A stretch of 64,000 bases of DNA from Cephalotus follicularis (taxonomy: Eukaryota; Streptophyta; Magnoliopsida; Oxalidales; Cephalotaceae), in the NCBI GenBank assembly GCA_001972305.1, contig BDDD01000420.1:496001-560000 (forward strand), in the 5' to 3' direction. This document shows, piece after piece, positions 10,436 to 21,171 of this stretch. How positions within the stretch are numbered: position 1 is the stretch's first letter; each line of letters begins with the position of its first letter. Under the pieces are notes generated by a model that saw nothing but the letters and a program-made list of their open reading frames with translations, was not told the DNA's origin and ran no database searches. The position numbers and the translations under genes are program-made.

Positions 10436-12902
10436 ATGCTAGGTCGCCGATCATTAGATTCTGAAGTAGTTACCGGTGATCCAGAAATTGAAAGATCCTT
10501 AGCTAGCATTAGAGCGAATAACATAATGGTTTATAACAATGACACAACCCAAAGACGGCCCTTACGTGAACAATTTACTCCATGTGCATATACCACTGCC
10601 TCATGTATTAGGGTGCCTGTTCTCAAAGCAGCTCAATATGATATCAAGTCTAGCATTATACATATGTTACCATCCTTTTATGGACTTGCCACAGAGGAAC
10701 CGTATAAGCATTTGGATGAATTCATTGTGATATGTTCCACATTCAAAATCCAAAACTTTTCAGAGGATACCCTTAAACTAATTTTGTTTCCATTCTCGTT
10801 AAAAGACCGAGCTAAACAATGTATCCATTCCTTGGATTCCATGATTATAACCACACGGGCACAGTTACAACATGAATTCCTCAAGAAATATTTTCCCATA
10901 GGTCAGACCAATCAAATAAGGCAATCTCTCACTAGCTTCTCTCAGCAAGATAGTGAGTAGTTCCATGAGTCATGGGAAAGATTAAAGGACCTCATCAGTA
11001 AATGTCCCCATCATGTCGCTCCTAAATGGTAGTTAGTCCAATGCTTCTATGATGGGCTGACCACACAAAATAGATAGGTGGTGGATGCTTCTTGTGGAGG
11101 TACATTCATGCATAAAAGTGAGGACGAGGCTTGGCAATTATTTGAGTCCCTCAGCGAGAACTCTTTGCACCATCTATCATCTAGAGTAGAATCCTCCACA
11201 ACGGGTGCTCAAAAGAAAGGAGGTATATATGAGGTTAGCCAATTTGACACTATCAAGGCTAAGGTGGACATCCTATCCCAGAAATTAGATAAAGTGCTAA
11301 CAATAGGAACGCTTCCCTCGCAATCCACTCAGAATTCCATTGCACAAGAGGCTTGTGCCTTATTTGCTAGCCTGACACATTATATGAGTGATTGCCTGCT
11401 TGCTGTGCAATATCCAGGGTTTATTCAAGAACAAGCACAAGCAGTTCAAGGATTCTCTAGACTGGGGAATGATCCATTTTCCAACACATATAACCCTGGA
11501 TGGAGGAATCACCTCAATTTCACACGGAAGCAGCCCAATACTAGCCACAATCCCCCGTATAGGCAAAATAATTCCATTGTTTATCAGAATGCCTATAGGG
11601 ATGTGCAACAATCTAATCCTCCACCACCTCAACTACCTATGGTAGCTGAAGATAAATTGGATAAGGTACTATTTGCTTTTGTTGGGATTAACCAGAATTG
11701 CCAAAAATATGATTAGATCCTTCACTCCCATACCCAATCCATCTCCAAATTGGAAACACAAATAGGATAGTTAGCTAATATCATTAGGAAGAGAGAAGAA
11801 GGCCACTTACCCAGTCAAGTGGTAAGCAATCCTAGAAATCAGTCTGGAAAGTGTTTCCACTTAGAACAAGCCCAAGCAATTACTACTTTGAGAAGTGGAA
11901 GGGTAATCGTAGAACCGCAAATAAATGTTCCAATTCCTGATAAGAAGGCCAATAAGAGTCCTGAAGAAAAAGTGTCCCCCGAGAGTAGTGAGAAAGAGAT
12001 CTCCATGTCTAAACAAAGTGAACACAAGGGGAAGGAAAAGGACAGTACGCTTGTTTCACATAAAGCACCTTTTCCTGAGTGTTTGCAATCTTCGTCCTTG
12101 GTTCCTCCATTTGGTAAAAATATTGGAAGAATGGACGAGATGATGGAATTGTTTAAGCAAATCCATATCAACCTTCCTCTCCTAGATGCAATACAGCAAG
12201 TGCCAGATTATGCCAAGTTTTTAAAAGACTTATGCACCACGAAGCGTAAGCTGAAAACGCAAATTCTAAAAATGGTCCATTTAATAGAGCGGGTGAGTGC
12301 GGTGCTTTCTAACAAGTTTCCACATAAACTCAAAGACCCTGAAGCTCTTTTGATATCTTGCAAGATTGGAAACTTACAAATAGAGATAGCACTCCTGGAT
12401 TTAGGGGCCATCATTAACATCCTCCCTAGCTCAGTTTATGACCATTTTGGGTTTGGAGAATTGAAACCAACGGAGGTGACTCTTCAACTTGCCAATAGAT
12501 CCCTAACAATTCCTAAGGGATTCATTGAAGACATTTTAGTGAAAGTAGATGAGCTTTATTTTCCAGTAGATTTCCTTGTGCTTGAGATGGAAACCTATTC
12601 CAATGGGTAGCCATAATCTATTATCTTAGGTCATCCTTTCTTAGCCACAGCAAATGCTTACATAAACTGTCGATCTGGCGCCATGGACATTATCTTAAGT
12701 CATCCTTTCTTAGCCACATCAAATGCTTACATAAACTGTCGATCTAGTGCCATGGACATATCCTTTGGTAATAAGAAGTTGAGACTAAACATCTTCAATG
12801 CACCCTTAGGACCTCAGGATGAGGAGGTGTGTTTTGCCATAGATATGATAGATGAAGTGGATTCCGAGTGTGCACCCGAGACACTTATGAAGAACTTGTT
12901 AT
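10436..12902 (+). pseudogene. gag-pro: Element A gag-protease, Athila-like, with in-frame stops only
   Basis: One reading frame runs from the ATG at 10436 to 12902 without a frameshift, broken by stops near 10958, 11030, 11075, 11716, 11768 and 12608. The Gag part has the PYKHLDEF and FPFSLKDRAK segments and a VDASCGGTF segment typical of plant Athila-group Gag. A lysine/glutamate-rich linker follows. A retropepsin-like domain near 12350-12600 has a DLGAIINILP motif, keeping the DLG form of this lineage with an Ile where Ser is usual. Several stops look like CAG or TGG codons changed by a single C-to-T or G-to-A transition. A 69-bp in-frame duplication lies at its end (12621-12758). It would supply capsid and protease but no polymerase. 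Confidence 0.85.
12621..12758 (+). repeat. 69-bp in-frame tandem duplication in the protease region
   Basis: Two 69-bp copies (12621-12689 and 12690-12758) each encode a segment with HPFLAT and NAYINCRS, 23 codons per copy, differing by a few substitutions. The segment corresponds to the C-terminal part of the Athila-type protease region. Frame is preserved. Confidence 0.85.
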
Positions 12903-13740
12903 AGCAATATTTGAGCATATAAGATAAGTCATTGGCAGTTATAACAGATCACAATATAGACTTCATTGAGTTTATGAGAGAATTCAAGAAAACAGAAGGT
13001 ACTCAAAAGGAAATGTGAAAATGGTTGGAAAACGAGGAAACGTTAACGTGGCTGGAAAATGAACTTAATGAGCCAACTTCGGATAGTGAATGGGATCATC
13101 TATCCCATTACACTCACAAAATTGACACGTATGACCAAACATACATTGACGAAGATTTTGAGAGCAACTTCATGGATTGTTTGAAAGAATTTGAGGAATT
13201 ATAAGTCACACAAAAAGAAATTTTGAGTTGGTTGGACGATGGGATCATTGATTCCACTTCAGATAGTCAATGGGACAATTTGTCCCATTTCACTCACACA
13301 CTTAGCACGCCGTCTCACCCTCACATAACCTTTGAAAATAACTTTTTGCTGACGGAAGACCAAAAAGGATTAATGATCAATTGTTTGACTGGTTGTTTGA
13401 TTACTGTTATTCTTGTTCTAGTGATGGATTTTACTGGTGGAAATCCCGTTGGGATGATCCTCATATTTTTCAAACTCTTTTCTCATATGATGCTTTTGAA
13501 AATTGTAATCTAGGTACTCATGAAGTAGTTGATGGATTTTATTGGTGGAGATCCTGTTGGGATAATGCCTATGTTGTCAAAACTTTGCTTTCATATGATG
13601 TGTTTGAGTTTTCTAAGATAGGTATTGGAGAAGCGTTTAGAGTCAATGGGCAGCATCTGAAACCATATGTGGATGGAATAACTGATGGACAAATCATTGA
13701 GTCTGTTGAATTGATTGATCCTGTCTACACTCCTCTTTGA
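12903..13740 (+). pseudogene. Element A residual pol-end region with Trp-rich repeats; RT and integrase absent
   Basis: No RT, RNase H or integrase core is visible between the protease and the end of this segment. I see two imperfect repeats, about 50 codons each, around SDSEWDHLSH and SDSQWDNLSH (13075-13310). After a frame change near 13430 come two more repeats starting DGFYWWKSRWDD and DGFYWWRSCWDN (13425-13600). The frame ends in a VNGQHLKPY segment at about 13640-13670, which resembles the extreme C-terminus of Athila Pol. A large deletion replaced by, or next to, an unfamiliar repeated domain is the simplest reading. I do not recognise the Trp-rich repeat. Confidence 0.6.
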
Positions 13741-14217
13741 TATCCACACCAGCTGCGTCTAGCTAAAAACGTTAAGCCTAGCACTTAGTGGGAGGCATCC
13801 CACTATTGTTTTATTTATGTACCTTGTTTCTTTTATGTTTATGTTTTTCTTTGTTTTTGTAAGTAAATTTCGTGAAGATCGATAGCTTCGAGTTCCACGA
13901 TCATATCCGGTAAATCCAACCCCATTGTTCTTTTATTTATTTGCATTGTTTCATCTCTTTTTGAGCGTTTGTTGTTATTTTTACAAGTTGTGTTTCATTG
14001 CATTGAGGACAATGCAACGTTTAAGTATGGGGGAGTTAGTACCAATGTTCAGCTTAATTGTGAAAATAGGAGTAAATGTAGATATATTTAGAAATAATAG
14101 AAAACCCCAAAGGAGAAATAATAAAAATTTTATTTTCAAGGAAAAGAAAATGAATATATCTCAAGGTAGGAGTTTGTGTGAAAAAGAGAAAACAATGATT
14201 GAATAAAAATACTAATC
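13741..14217 (+). other. Element A non-coding 3' region with internal PPT-like site
   Basis: It contains a GTGGGAGGCATCCCAC palindrome (13788-13803) and, near 14005-14037, an ATTGAGGACAATGC box followed by AAGTATGGGGGAG. These landmarks are typical after the pol stop of Athila-type elements. The second purine run resembles the true polypurine tract at 16128-16142. No gene is seen. Confidence 0.6.
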
Positions 14218-15050
14218 TTGTATGTTTTCAAAGTTTCATTGATCTTTAGTGAGGACAAGGGCAATTACTGGAACACTGCTTTACAATGGATTCGACATCC
14301 TATTCTGAATAAAAAAGAGTTAATCAAAAGATTAACTGAAGCCAAAATATTTTCAAAATTCGATTTAAAATCAGGATTTTGGCAAATACAAATTCAAGAA
14401 AATGATAGATACAAAACTGTTTTTACTACTCCCTTTGGCCATTAGGAATGAAATGTTATGCCATTCGGTCTAAAATATGCTCCTAGTGAATTCCAAAAAA
14501 TAATGAATGATTTTTTCAATCCATATTCATCATTTTCAATTGTATATATTGATGACATTTTAATATCCTCAAATTCTATAGAACAACATTTTAAACATTT
14601 ATATACATCTTATAAAATCATTCAAGCAAATGGTTTAGTGTTATAAAAAACCAAATTAGAATTGTTCATAATACATATCAGATTTCTTGGTCATAATATA
14701 CATCAAGGAACTATTACACCTATTCAAAGATCTATTCTATTTGCTGAAAATTTTCCCGATATCATCACAGACAAAAAACAATTACAATGATTTTTAGGAA
14801 GCTTAAATTATATTCGATATTTTATTCCAACACTCCAAAATTTATGTACTCCTTTATACCAAAGATTAAAAAAGACTCCCCTTCCTTGGACAGATAAACA
14901 TACCCAATTAATTAGACAAATAAAAATCTATGCTAAAGAAATTCCATGTCTACATTTAGCATCACCTTTACCTTTTAAGATAGTTGAAACTGATGCTTCA
15001 GATATTTGTTATGATGGTATTTTAAAATCAATTAATAATCAATAATTTCA
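14218..15050 (+). pseudogene. Endogenous pararetrovirus (Caulimoviridae) RT-RNase H fragment
   Basis: A single plus-strand frame, interrupted by stops near 14443, 14644, 14788 and 15043, encodes a polymerase fragment. It covers the RT palm with a YIDD catalytic box at about 14548-14559 and runs into the start of RNase H, with a TDAS motif near 14989-15000. The sequence type is that of plant pararetroviruses (badna-/tungrovirus-like caulimovirids), not the Ty3 or copia RTs elsewhere in this window: I see the FSKFDLKSGFWQI segment and MPFGLKYAPSEFQ. Movement protein, coat protein and the N-terminal part of the polyprotein are absent. It lies in the non-coding 3' part of element A, so it was captured by A or inserted into it. 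It is an inactive relic. Confidence 0.83.
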
Positions 15051-15061
15051 TAGAGTTTTTG

Positions 15062-15073
15062 GCTCTGATACCA
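15062..15073 (-). other. tRNA-iMet primer-site sequence in antisense orientation after the pararetroviral fragment
   Basis: GCTCTGATACCA on the plus strand is the exact reverse complement of TGGTATCAGAGC, the primer site used by caulimovirids and many LTR elements. It falls just after the RNase H relic and in opposite orientation to its frame. No LTR terminus (TG or CA) abuts it on either side, so it does not look like a normal LTR-element site. Confidence 0.6.
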
Positions 15074-16127
15074 TTTCGGAAACGGAAGCTAACGATAATT
15101 TGAATTGAGATAAATAACAGATAAAAGCTTAAAATTAAAGCAGAAATAGAAAGGTAGAAGATGAAAGCAATTAAAGAAGCAATTAAAGAAGATAATATTT
15201 ATAGTGACTGAAATTATATAAAATTGGCTGTAAATAAAATAATGAATTGAAATACTGAAAATAAAGTAGATTAAATACGGAAGAAATTAAATGGAAAAGG
15301 TTCAACGTTAGATGGATCCCTNATATAAAGAAAAAGAATAAAGCATATTTTACCTCTTTGAATTCAGTTTTGGTTTGTAGCCTATTTGATTTGAGTAATC
15401 AAGCCTTAGGGGTGTTTTACACCTAGTTCCTTAAAACTAACTAGTTTGACAGTAACTGGTTGAAAGCTCGTTATATGGGTCTTATAGAAAGCTTAAGAAA
15501 TCAAGACATTGCACGAATTTAAGTTGGTAAAATTTTTATTGATCTCATGTGCGAATTGCAAATTCTTAAGCTACTTAGTACTTTGGGTGTCTTGTGTTTG
15601 CTCCATCCATGACAATTCAAATGGAAAAGTAGTGGATGAATATAAAAAAAATAAAAAAAAGGCAAAAGAAAAAAAAATGTGTTAGTGCTAAAGGTCTTTG
15701 TCCATCTGAGCTAGGATTGTATGTTACTAAGAATGCATATCCTGATTGGTAGGTAAAATGTGTGAAATAACAGAAAATGTAATCATAGCTCCTTAATTGA
15801 GATGTGTTTTGATTCTAGAAGTTGGAACGAAATAATAAAGTTCAAGCATGAGGGGGTTCTATGAATTTTTAAGTTGAGATACATTTTGCCTATTGTTAAA
15901 GTTTTGATGAACTGAATTTTTTGTGTTTATTCACTGGAAAAAACTCACGAGACAAAACTCGTCCACTAGGGACACCTAGGGCTTTAAAGGTTTATTGCAT
16001 GTGCTAAATGCAATCGTGATTCCTACGAAAGTGAGTTAGGTTTTAGTTTTTGTTTGCTGTTTTTGTTTTTGTTTTTGTGTTCTGGTTCTAGCTCTCCATT
16101 TTGTTTGCTTGAATACAAGCAAAGTTC
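15074..16127 (+). other. Element A 3' untranslated region, AT-rich; no gene seen
   Basis: AT-rich sequence with an A-rich block at 15640-15680 and a T-rich block at 16045-16080. The base at 15322 is unresolved (N). Sequence to about 15350 may belong to the pararetroviral insert, because its right end is not clear. No conserved frame is visible. Confidence 0.5.
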
Positions 16128-16142
16128 AAGTATGGGGGTATT
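16128..16142 (+). other. Element A polypurine tract
   Basis: AAGTATGGGGGTATT directly precedes the LTR start TGATAAGC at 16143. It is the expected PPT position on the plus strand and resembles the PPT-like copy near 14024-14037. Confidence 0.7.
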
Positions 16143-17290
16143 TGATAAGCATAAAAATGTATTCTTTTTAATGAGTTAATTATTGTAATTTTATGCTTGT
16201 AACATATTACTTTGGTTGTGTTTAATTGACTTTTAGGTAAGAGGCCAAAGTGATCAAAATGTAGAAACATGAGTTAAATTGGCACAATTGAAGAAAAAAG
16301 GATCAAAGTGTGAAGAATAGCAAAAATTCTGTAGAAAACAGAGGAAGACTTCAACGCCTATCTTTAAGCGTCGACGCACAACCCTTAAGCGCTAAAGGTA
16401 TTAGGTTAAGCGTCGACGCTTTGTAACACGACTGGAACAAATCTGCAGAATTATTATTTTCGTCAACACCAATCCAATTGGCGTCAACGTGCTAGAAATT
16501 CAATATTTTAGCGTCAACGCTATCATTTAGACGTCAAGACCAAAAGTGCACAATTCGAACAGTAGCTTAGACGTTAACGTACAAAGAGGAAGATGTCGAC
16601 GCCATCCCGCTTCACAAATTAAGCGTCGATGCCTTACTTAAACGACGATGCTTAACGCTTAAAGTATGCCCCAAACGCAGAGTCACGTCGACGACTTGCG
16701 CCTTCAGTACATTAAACCGTCAACGCGTAACACCAAAGCGTCGACGCCCAGGACTTAAGCGTTGACACTTTCAACGTATCAGGAGCTAAATTTGGAAAGT
16801 TTTTACAGTTTTAGTCAGATCGTAATAGTTAGATTTTTTCCTTTTTTTTTGCATTAGGTTAGAGTATAAAAAGAAAATAATATGTCAGATTGAGGAGGGG
16901 TTTTAAGGTGAAAGAGGTCTGATTTTGGAGAAAAGCGACTGCTAGATGAACAATTCTTTGAAGATAATATCCACTACCATCGTCATGATCGACTAAGTAT
17001 TTTAATCCTTGGATGTAGATGAACCCATGTTTTATATATATTTCAAATTATGGTTTTTGGTTGAATACCATGTTTGTAAGACAATATTTTTCTTGTTAAT
17101 GTATGTGGAACATTGCTGAGAAAGAATTTTAATGATATAAAATTTGTTTTGATGTTTTAGTGCTTGTAGCACTAATTCATTTACATCATGCTATGCAAGA
17201 CACTCTTTTCCTGTTAATGTATGTGGAACATTGATGAGAAGGAATTTTAATGATATAAAATATGTCTTAATGTTTTAGTGCTTGTAGCTT
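16143..17290 (+). repeat. Element A 3' LTR, left part
   Basis: Starts TGATAAGCATAAAAATG. Its first 654 bp correspond to the part of the 5' LTR lying outside the window; from 16797 it aligns with position 1. It breaks at 17290 where B begins and resumes at 46111. About 160 bp of LTR (equivalent to roughly 494-655) is missing at this junction. Confidence 0.85.
16346..16780. repeat. Palindromic motif array in A LTR, AAGCGTCGACGCTT type (about 17 copies)
   Basis: Eight-base cores (GTCGACGC, GTCAACGC or close variants) start at 16350, 16370, 16391 (decayed), 16412, 16462, 16483, 16513, 16533, 16573, 16595, 16625, 16644, 16687, 16719, 16740 and 16761. Intervals cluster at 19-22, about 30-32, 40-43 and 50 bp, close to multiples of a helical turn. 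The full 14-mer is a perfect palindrome. Confidence 0.85.
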
Positions 17291-19396
17291 TAAAACATAA
17301 TCTGAAAAGACTGTGAGGGGGTTAGTCCGAATGACTAAGTGAGTTGGGACAAGTCATTCCCTATTACATCCATGAATAATCGGAAGTGCTGAATGAAGAC
17401 GATATAGCAAAGATCAAACTACATAAGGCAATAAATAAAGTGAATTAATGAATATCAACAAGACTCAAATAAAAAGAAACTCATAACTCAAAAATGAAAG
17501 TGTACTCAACAAACCTCACAACTTAAACTGGTACTACACGAGTACAATAGAATCACAAGAAGATCAGTATACATTAATATCAAGACTCAAAGATATGATC
17601 ATGAATAATAAATCAAGGTATGTGCCCATAAAGAAAATCATAACATTTGAGGATGCTGGTACATCTGTCGGCATATCATATCACTGTCAAATCCATATAT
17701 CCGTCAATTCCATATATCCGTCAATTCGCATCTGGCCATATCTAATGACAATATTGAATCTGGCTGCAACAATAACATACATATAGGCTACAGTATGTGT
17801 ACATCATCCATCATACACCGGTGCAGAGTGCCTATGGTAAGCGGCATGCACCCCATAACCACCAAGGGTATGCGTGTAAGTAGCACGTATACCACCTCTC
17901 ACGATGGGTGTACATGCAAGCATATCAATGTCATCCAGCCGCATAGGCTGTAGCCACATGGGGAAAATATCATCAGACTAGTAATATGGTCTGTCAAGTG
18001 AGTGACGGAGCAGCTCTGCTGCACTCATACTCAGCATACCATCATAGACAATAGTATGCCGTAGATCCAGGTATGGAACCCGGGGGCAGTTCCCACAAAA
18101 CACCCCATCATAGACCAATGGGCCTGCTAAGGATAGTTGAGCGTAAAACGTACACCTCACCCTAGACCATTATTACATGTCACAGACCACATAGTACCCA
18201 GCATCAGAATACAAGCATGAAATCATATAACACAATAGCACACAAAAAAGTAGGTGACACAGTCGCCCAGGATCATAACAAACTCATACAAATCAATCAA
18301 TGAACATGGTCAACCTAAGACATGGGGGATTCGATATCCCAATCAATAACTCAGAACAAAAAGGGCACATATATCAAACAACATTTTCAAAATAAAGTGA
18401 GGAAGGGAATGTCCTACTCACAGTATCAATGTCATAACCCCCGTGAACTAGTCCGTTGATGCTATGAATCAGCTACAGGATCCGTGTCTACAAGTCATTA
18501 CATGACAGACTTAGAATTCACTTGATCCATACTAATAACATAATATGCATGTATGCATGCATGAAATACCAAAATGTTATTCCTTCTTGTTAGCTCTCAA
18601 CGCCCACTTTATTATCATTCATATATAACTCTACACTTACCATCATTATACTCATAAATACTCCTTAACACTAATAAACTAATTACACCAACGTACATAT
18701 GTGAGTTGTTTTAGTACAACTAGCATAGCTTAACTCTTGAATCTCAACTCATGAAGGTTTCCAACTTTTTAACAAACATATTACTCTCATATTACTAACC
18801 ACCACCATAATCAACCTTCTCTCATTCTAATTTTTCTACATCTCATCAAGATTATTAAACAACCTTTCTACCCTTAGAAAACATATATGGCCAAAACCTT
18901 TTTAGATGAATGTAGTAATTAAACTATGCCACTATACTCCAGTTCTCGATCTACATGCTATCAATTATGAACATATCTCATAACTTTAACTTGCAAACAG
19001 AAAACTTAATTGGAAATATAACATGGTAGAAATTAGTAAGAATTTAGGAAAACTCACCAACTAGACAGATAACTGCCCTGCAGAAATTTTGCTTTGCCGG
19101 AGTGCTGCCAGTCTCTGGCCAAGCTTCAGCAGCCTCATCAGAACTCGGGACATGTCATCATTGACCTCCAACACGAAGACCAACTCCATCAGAGGCAATC
19201 AAAGTAGTGGAATAGGGTCACTGAAAATGAAGCTCCAAGCTTCGGTATTCGTGGCAAACGAAGGAGAAGGAGGAAAGGAAAAGGAGAACTCACAACCGGC
19301 AAGGAGGGAGAATCGCCCGACGACGCCTCTCAAGCTCGCATCTCTCTCTCTTGCGCACTCTCTGCATTTCTCTCCCACTCCAACAATGCGCTTGTG

Positions 19397-19403
<7 letters not shown>

Positions 19404-19428
<25 letters not shown>
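19404..19428. repeat. (CT)n microsatellite in B LTR
   Basis: A run of about 12 CT dinucleotides within a wider CT-rich stretch (19340-19520). The partner LTR has a shorter run at about 45825-45840, so the tract has changed length since insertion. Confidence 0.9.
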
Positions 19429-19569
19429 CGGCCGGGATGAACAGCGGCCGTTTCGCCCCCTCTCTTCCTCGCCGCGCTAGCACGAGCCCGACGCTCCCTC
19501 TTTCTCTCGCTCTCTCTCCCATCATCACTGGCATGGGCACTTTGCGCCTGTGTCTATCCCAAGTTATTT

Positions 19570-19602
19570 AGAGTCGGGCATTTCTAGAAAACACTCGACT
19601 CT
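19570..19602. repeat. Inverted repeat near B LTR end
   Basis: AGAGTCG and CGACTCT form a 7-bp outer stem around a TTTCTAGAAA palindrome. The partner copy at 45983-46015 keeps the outer six pairs and forms a better inner stem (GCGTTT with AAACGC). It lies about 120-150 bp from the LTR's transcriptional-sense start. Confidence 0.7.
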
Positions 19603-19722
19603 GTTTATTTTATTTTTTATAATATAATAATTATAATTATAATTATAATAATACTAATAACTATAAGTATACACTCATGTCTTTAGCACATCAACAACAT
19701 AAAAGTGACACGGGATGTCACA

Positions 19723-20430
19723 ATCTCCCCCCCTTTAAAAATTTTGTCCTCAAAATTTACTCACATCACATGGGGGAGAAAACTAGGTATCTTCTGTTCA
19801 CCTTATTCCTTATACTGCCAAGTAGTATTTCTACCACATCCTTCCTCTAAAGAAACCTGACCTTGTCTGTCATGGATATGAACTGATACCTTCTTACATT
19901 TCAATTCTGACCAGTCCATAACTAACAAATCTACTCATAACTAACAAATCTACTCAATGTTCAAAGTACATCCTTAAGGTTAAACATGATTGTACTAACA
20001 ACCAAACCAACTTTATTACTTATACGTGAAAGCGGTGATAGATACATGTCGTTGGAACTGAGCCCTTTGTGGCTCCCAAACTTAATTACTCTTGTACAAA
20101 AATGCGCATAAGAACAGTTTTCATCAAGATGAAACTTCATATCTACGTGACATCTATCTGCGAACTCTTCAATCTACATGGAGCTATCAGTAGGCCCTCA
20201 CGTATTGCTCTTATGAATAATATCCTGACTTGAGCGTATCTAGCATTACCAACCATTCAACGTAGTGGGAGTGTCATGTCACTAGCCTGATAGCTTTTAT
20301 CATGGATACATAAAAAAAATTTACTCTCAAAGCTGGTATGTATAAAACTATTATACATCATCCAGACACGCTTAACTTTAGAGTTCTGATGGGATCCAGT
20401 GCATTAGTGCTGGTACGATCGCACCAACGT
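19723..20430 (-). pseudogene. Element B pol 3' end, strongly degenerate
   Basis: Between B's polypurine tract and the H insertion. Minus-strand reading gives only fragments, with a Trp-containing C-terminal stretch near 19820-19860 where a chromodomain tail would lie. The sequence before the PPT resembles the end of H's internal region (a TTTTGAGGACAAAATTTTTA box), supporting a Tekay-type assignment. Many stops in all frames. Confidence 0.5.
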
Positions 20431-21171
20431 TGTAACGCCCCCGATCCGAGTCCGCTTTATGCTCAAAGCGAGCTACGACGATCGATGTGTTACGTGGGTG
20501 TGACCTTTGATCGTCAAATCATTTAATCATTTACCGATCTATTTCATATCATATAATCTTAGCTTAGATTTAAAACCTAACATTATTACTTAATAACTTC
20601 ACAGGATCGCATATGCTTACATCTTTGAAACACCAATTTCAAAATATCATATTTCCATTATCATGATCGTTTCTAATACCTTACATTTGTACATCACTTA
20701 ACATGTAACCTTTCACAGCGGAAAAATATAAACTTATTACATCATAAAAATATCATATACTCTCCTTTATCATTAACTTCTCATACTCTGAAGACATTAT
20801 CATCTTTATGTAAAAACATCATAGCCTATAGCATTCGATTTCTTACTTTAACATCTATACATCGTCTATCATAAAACGTTACATGGTAGAAAACATTAAC
20901 ACATGACATTAAAACATAACTTCATAGCATATCATACTTCCTTTCCTTACACTTCTTTTCTGAACTTCCTCTAAAGCTCGCAACTTCACGTTCAACGTTT
21001 CCTGGAAGATTTGGTAGAAAACAAGACATTGAAAGGAGTGAGCTTTAAAGAGCTCAGTAAGAAACATAGTCATAAAACGTTATCGAAATCCGTTATTTTT
21101 GATAATCTGTATCAAAACATTTCCAGTTCATACATTTCAAAATATCTTTGAAAATCTTCTTCTAGTTTTAT

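Larger units (their letters stand above)
17296..19722 (-). repeat. Element B 3' LTR, truncated at its plus-strand left end
   Basis: Aligns with 32639-33518 and then 44582-46110. It lacks the counterpart of 32076-32638. It ends in GGGATGTCACA, followed by B's polypurine tract. The conserved chromovirus LTR box is at 17311-17355. Confidence 0.88.
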
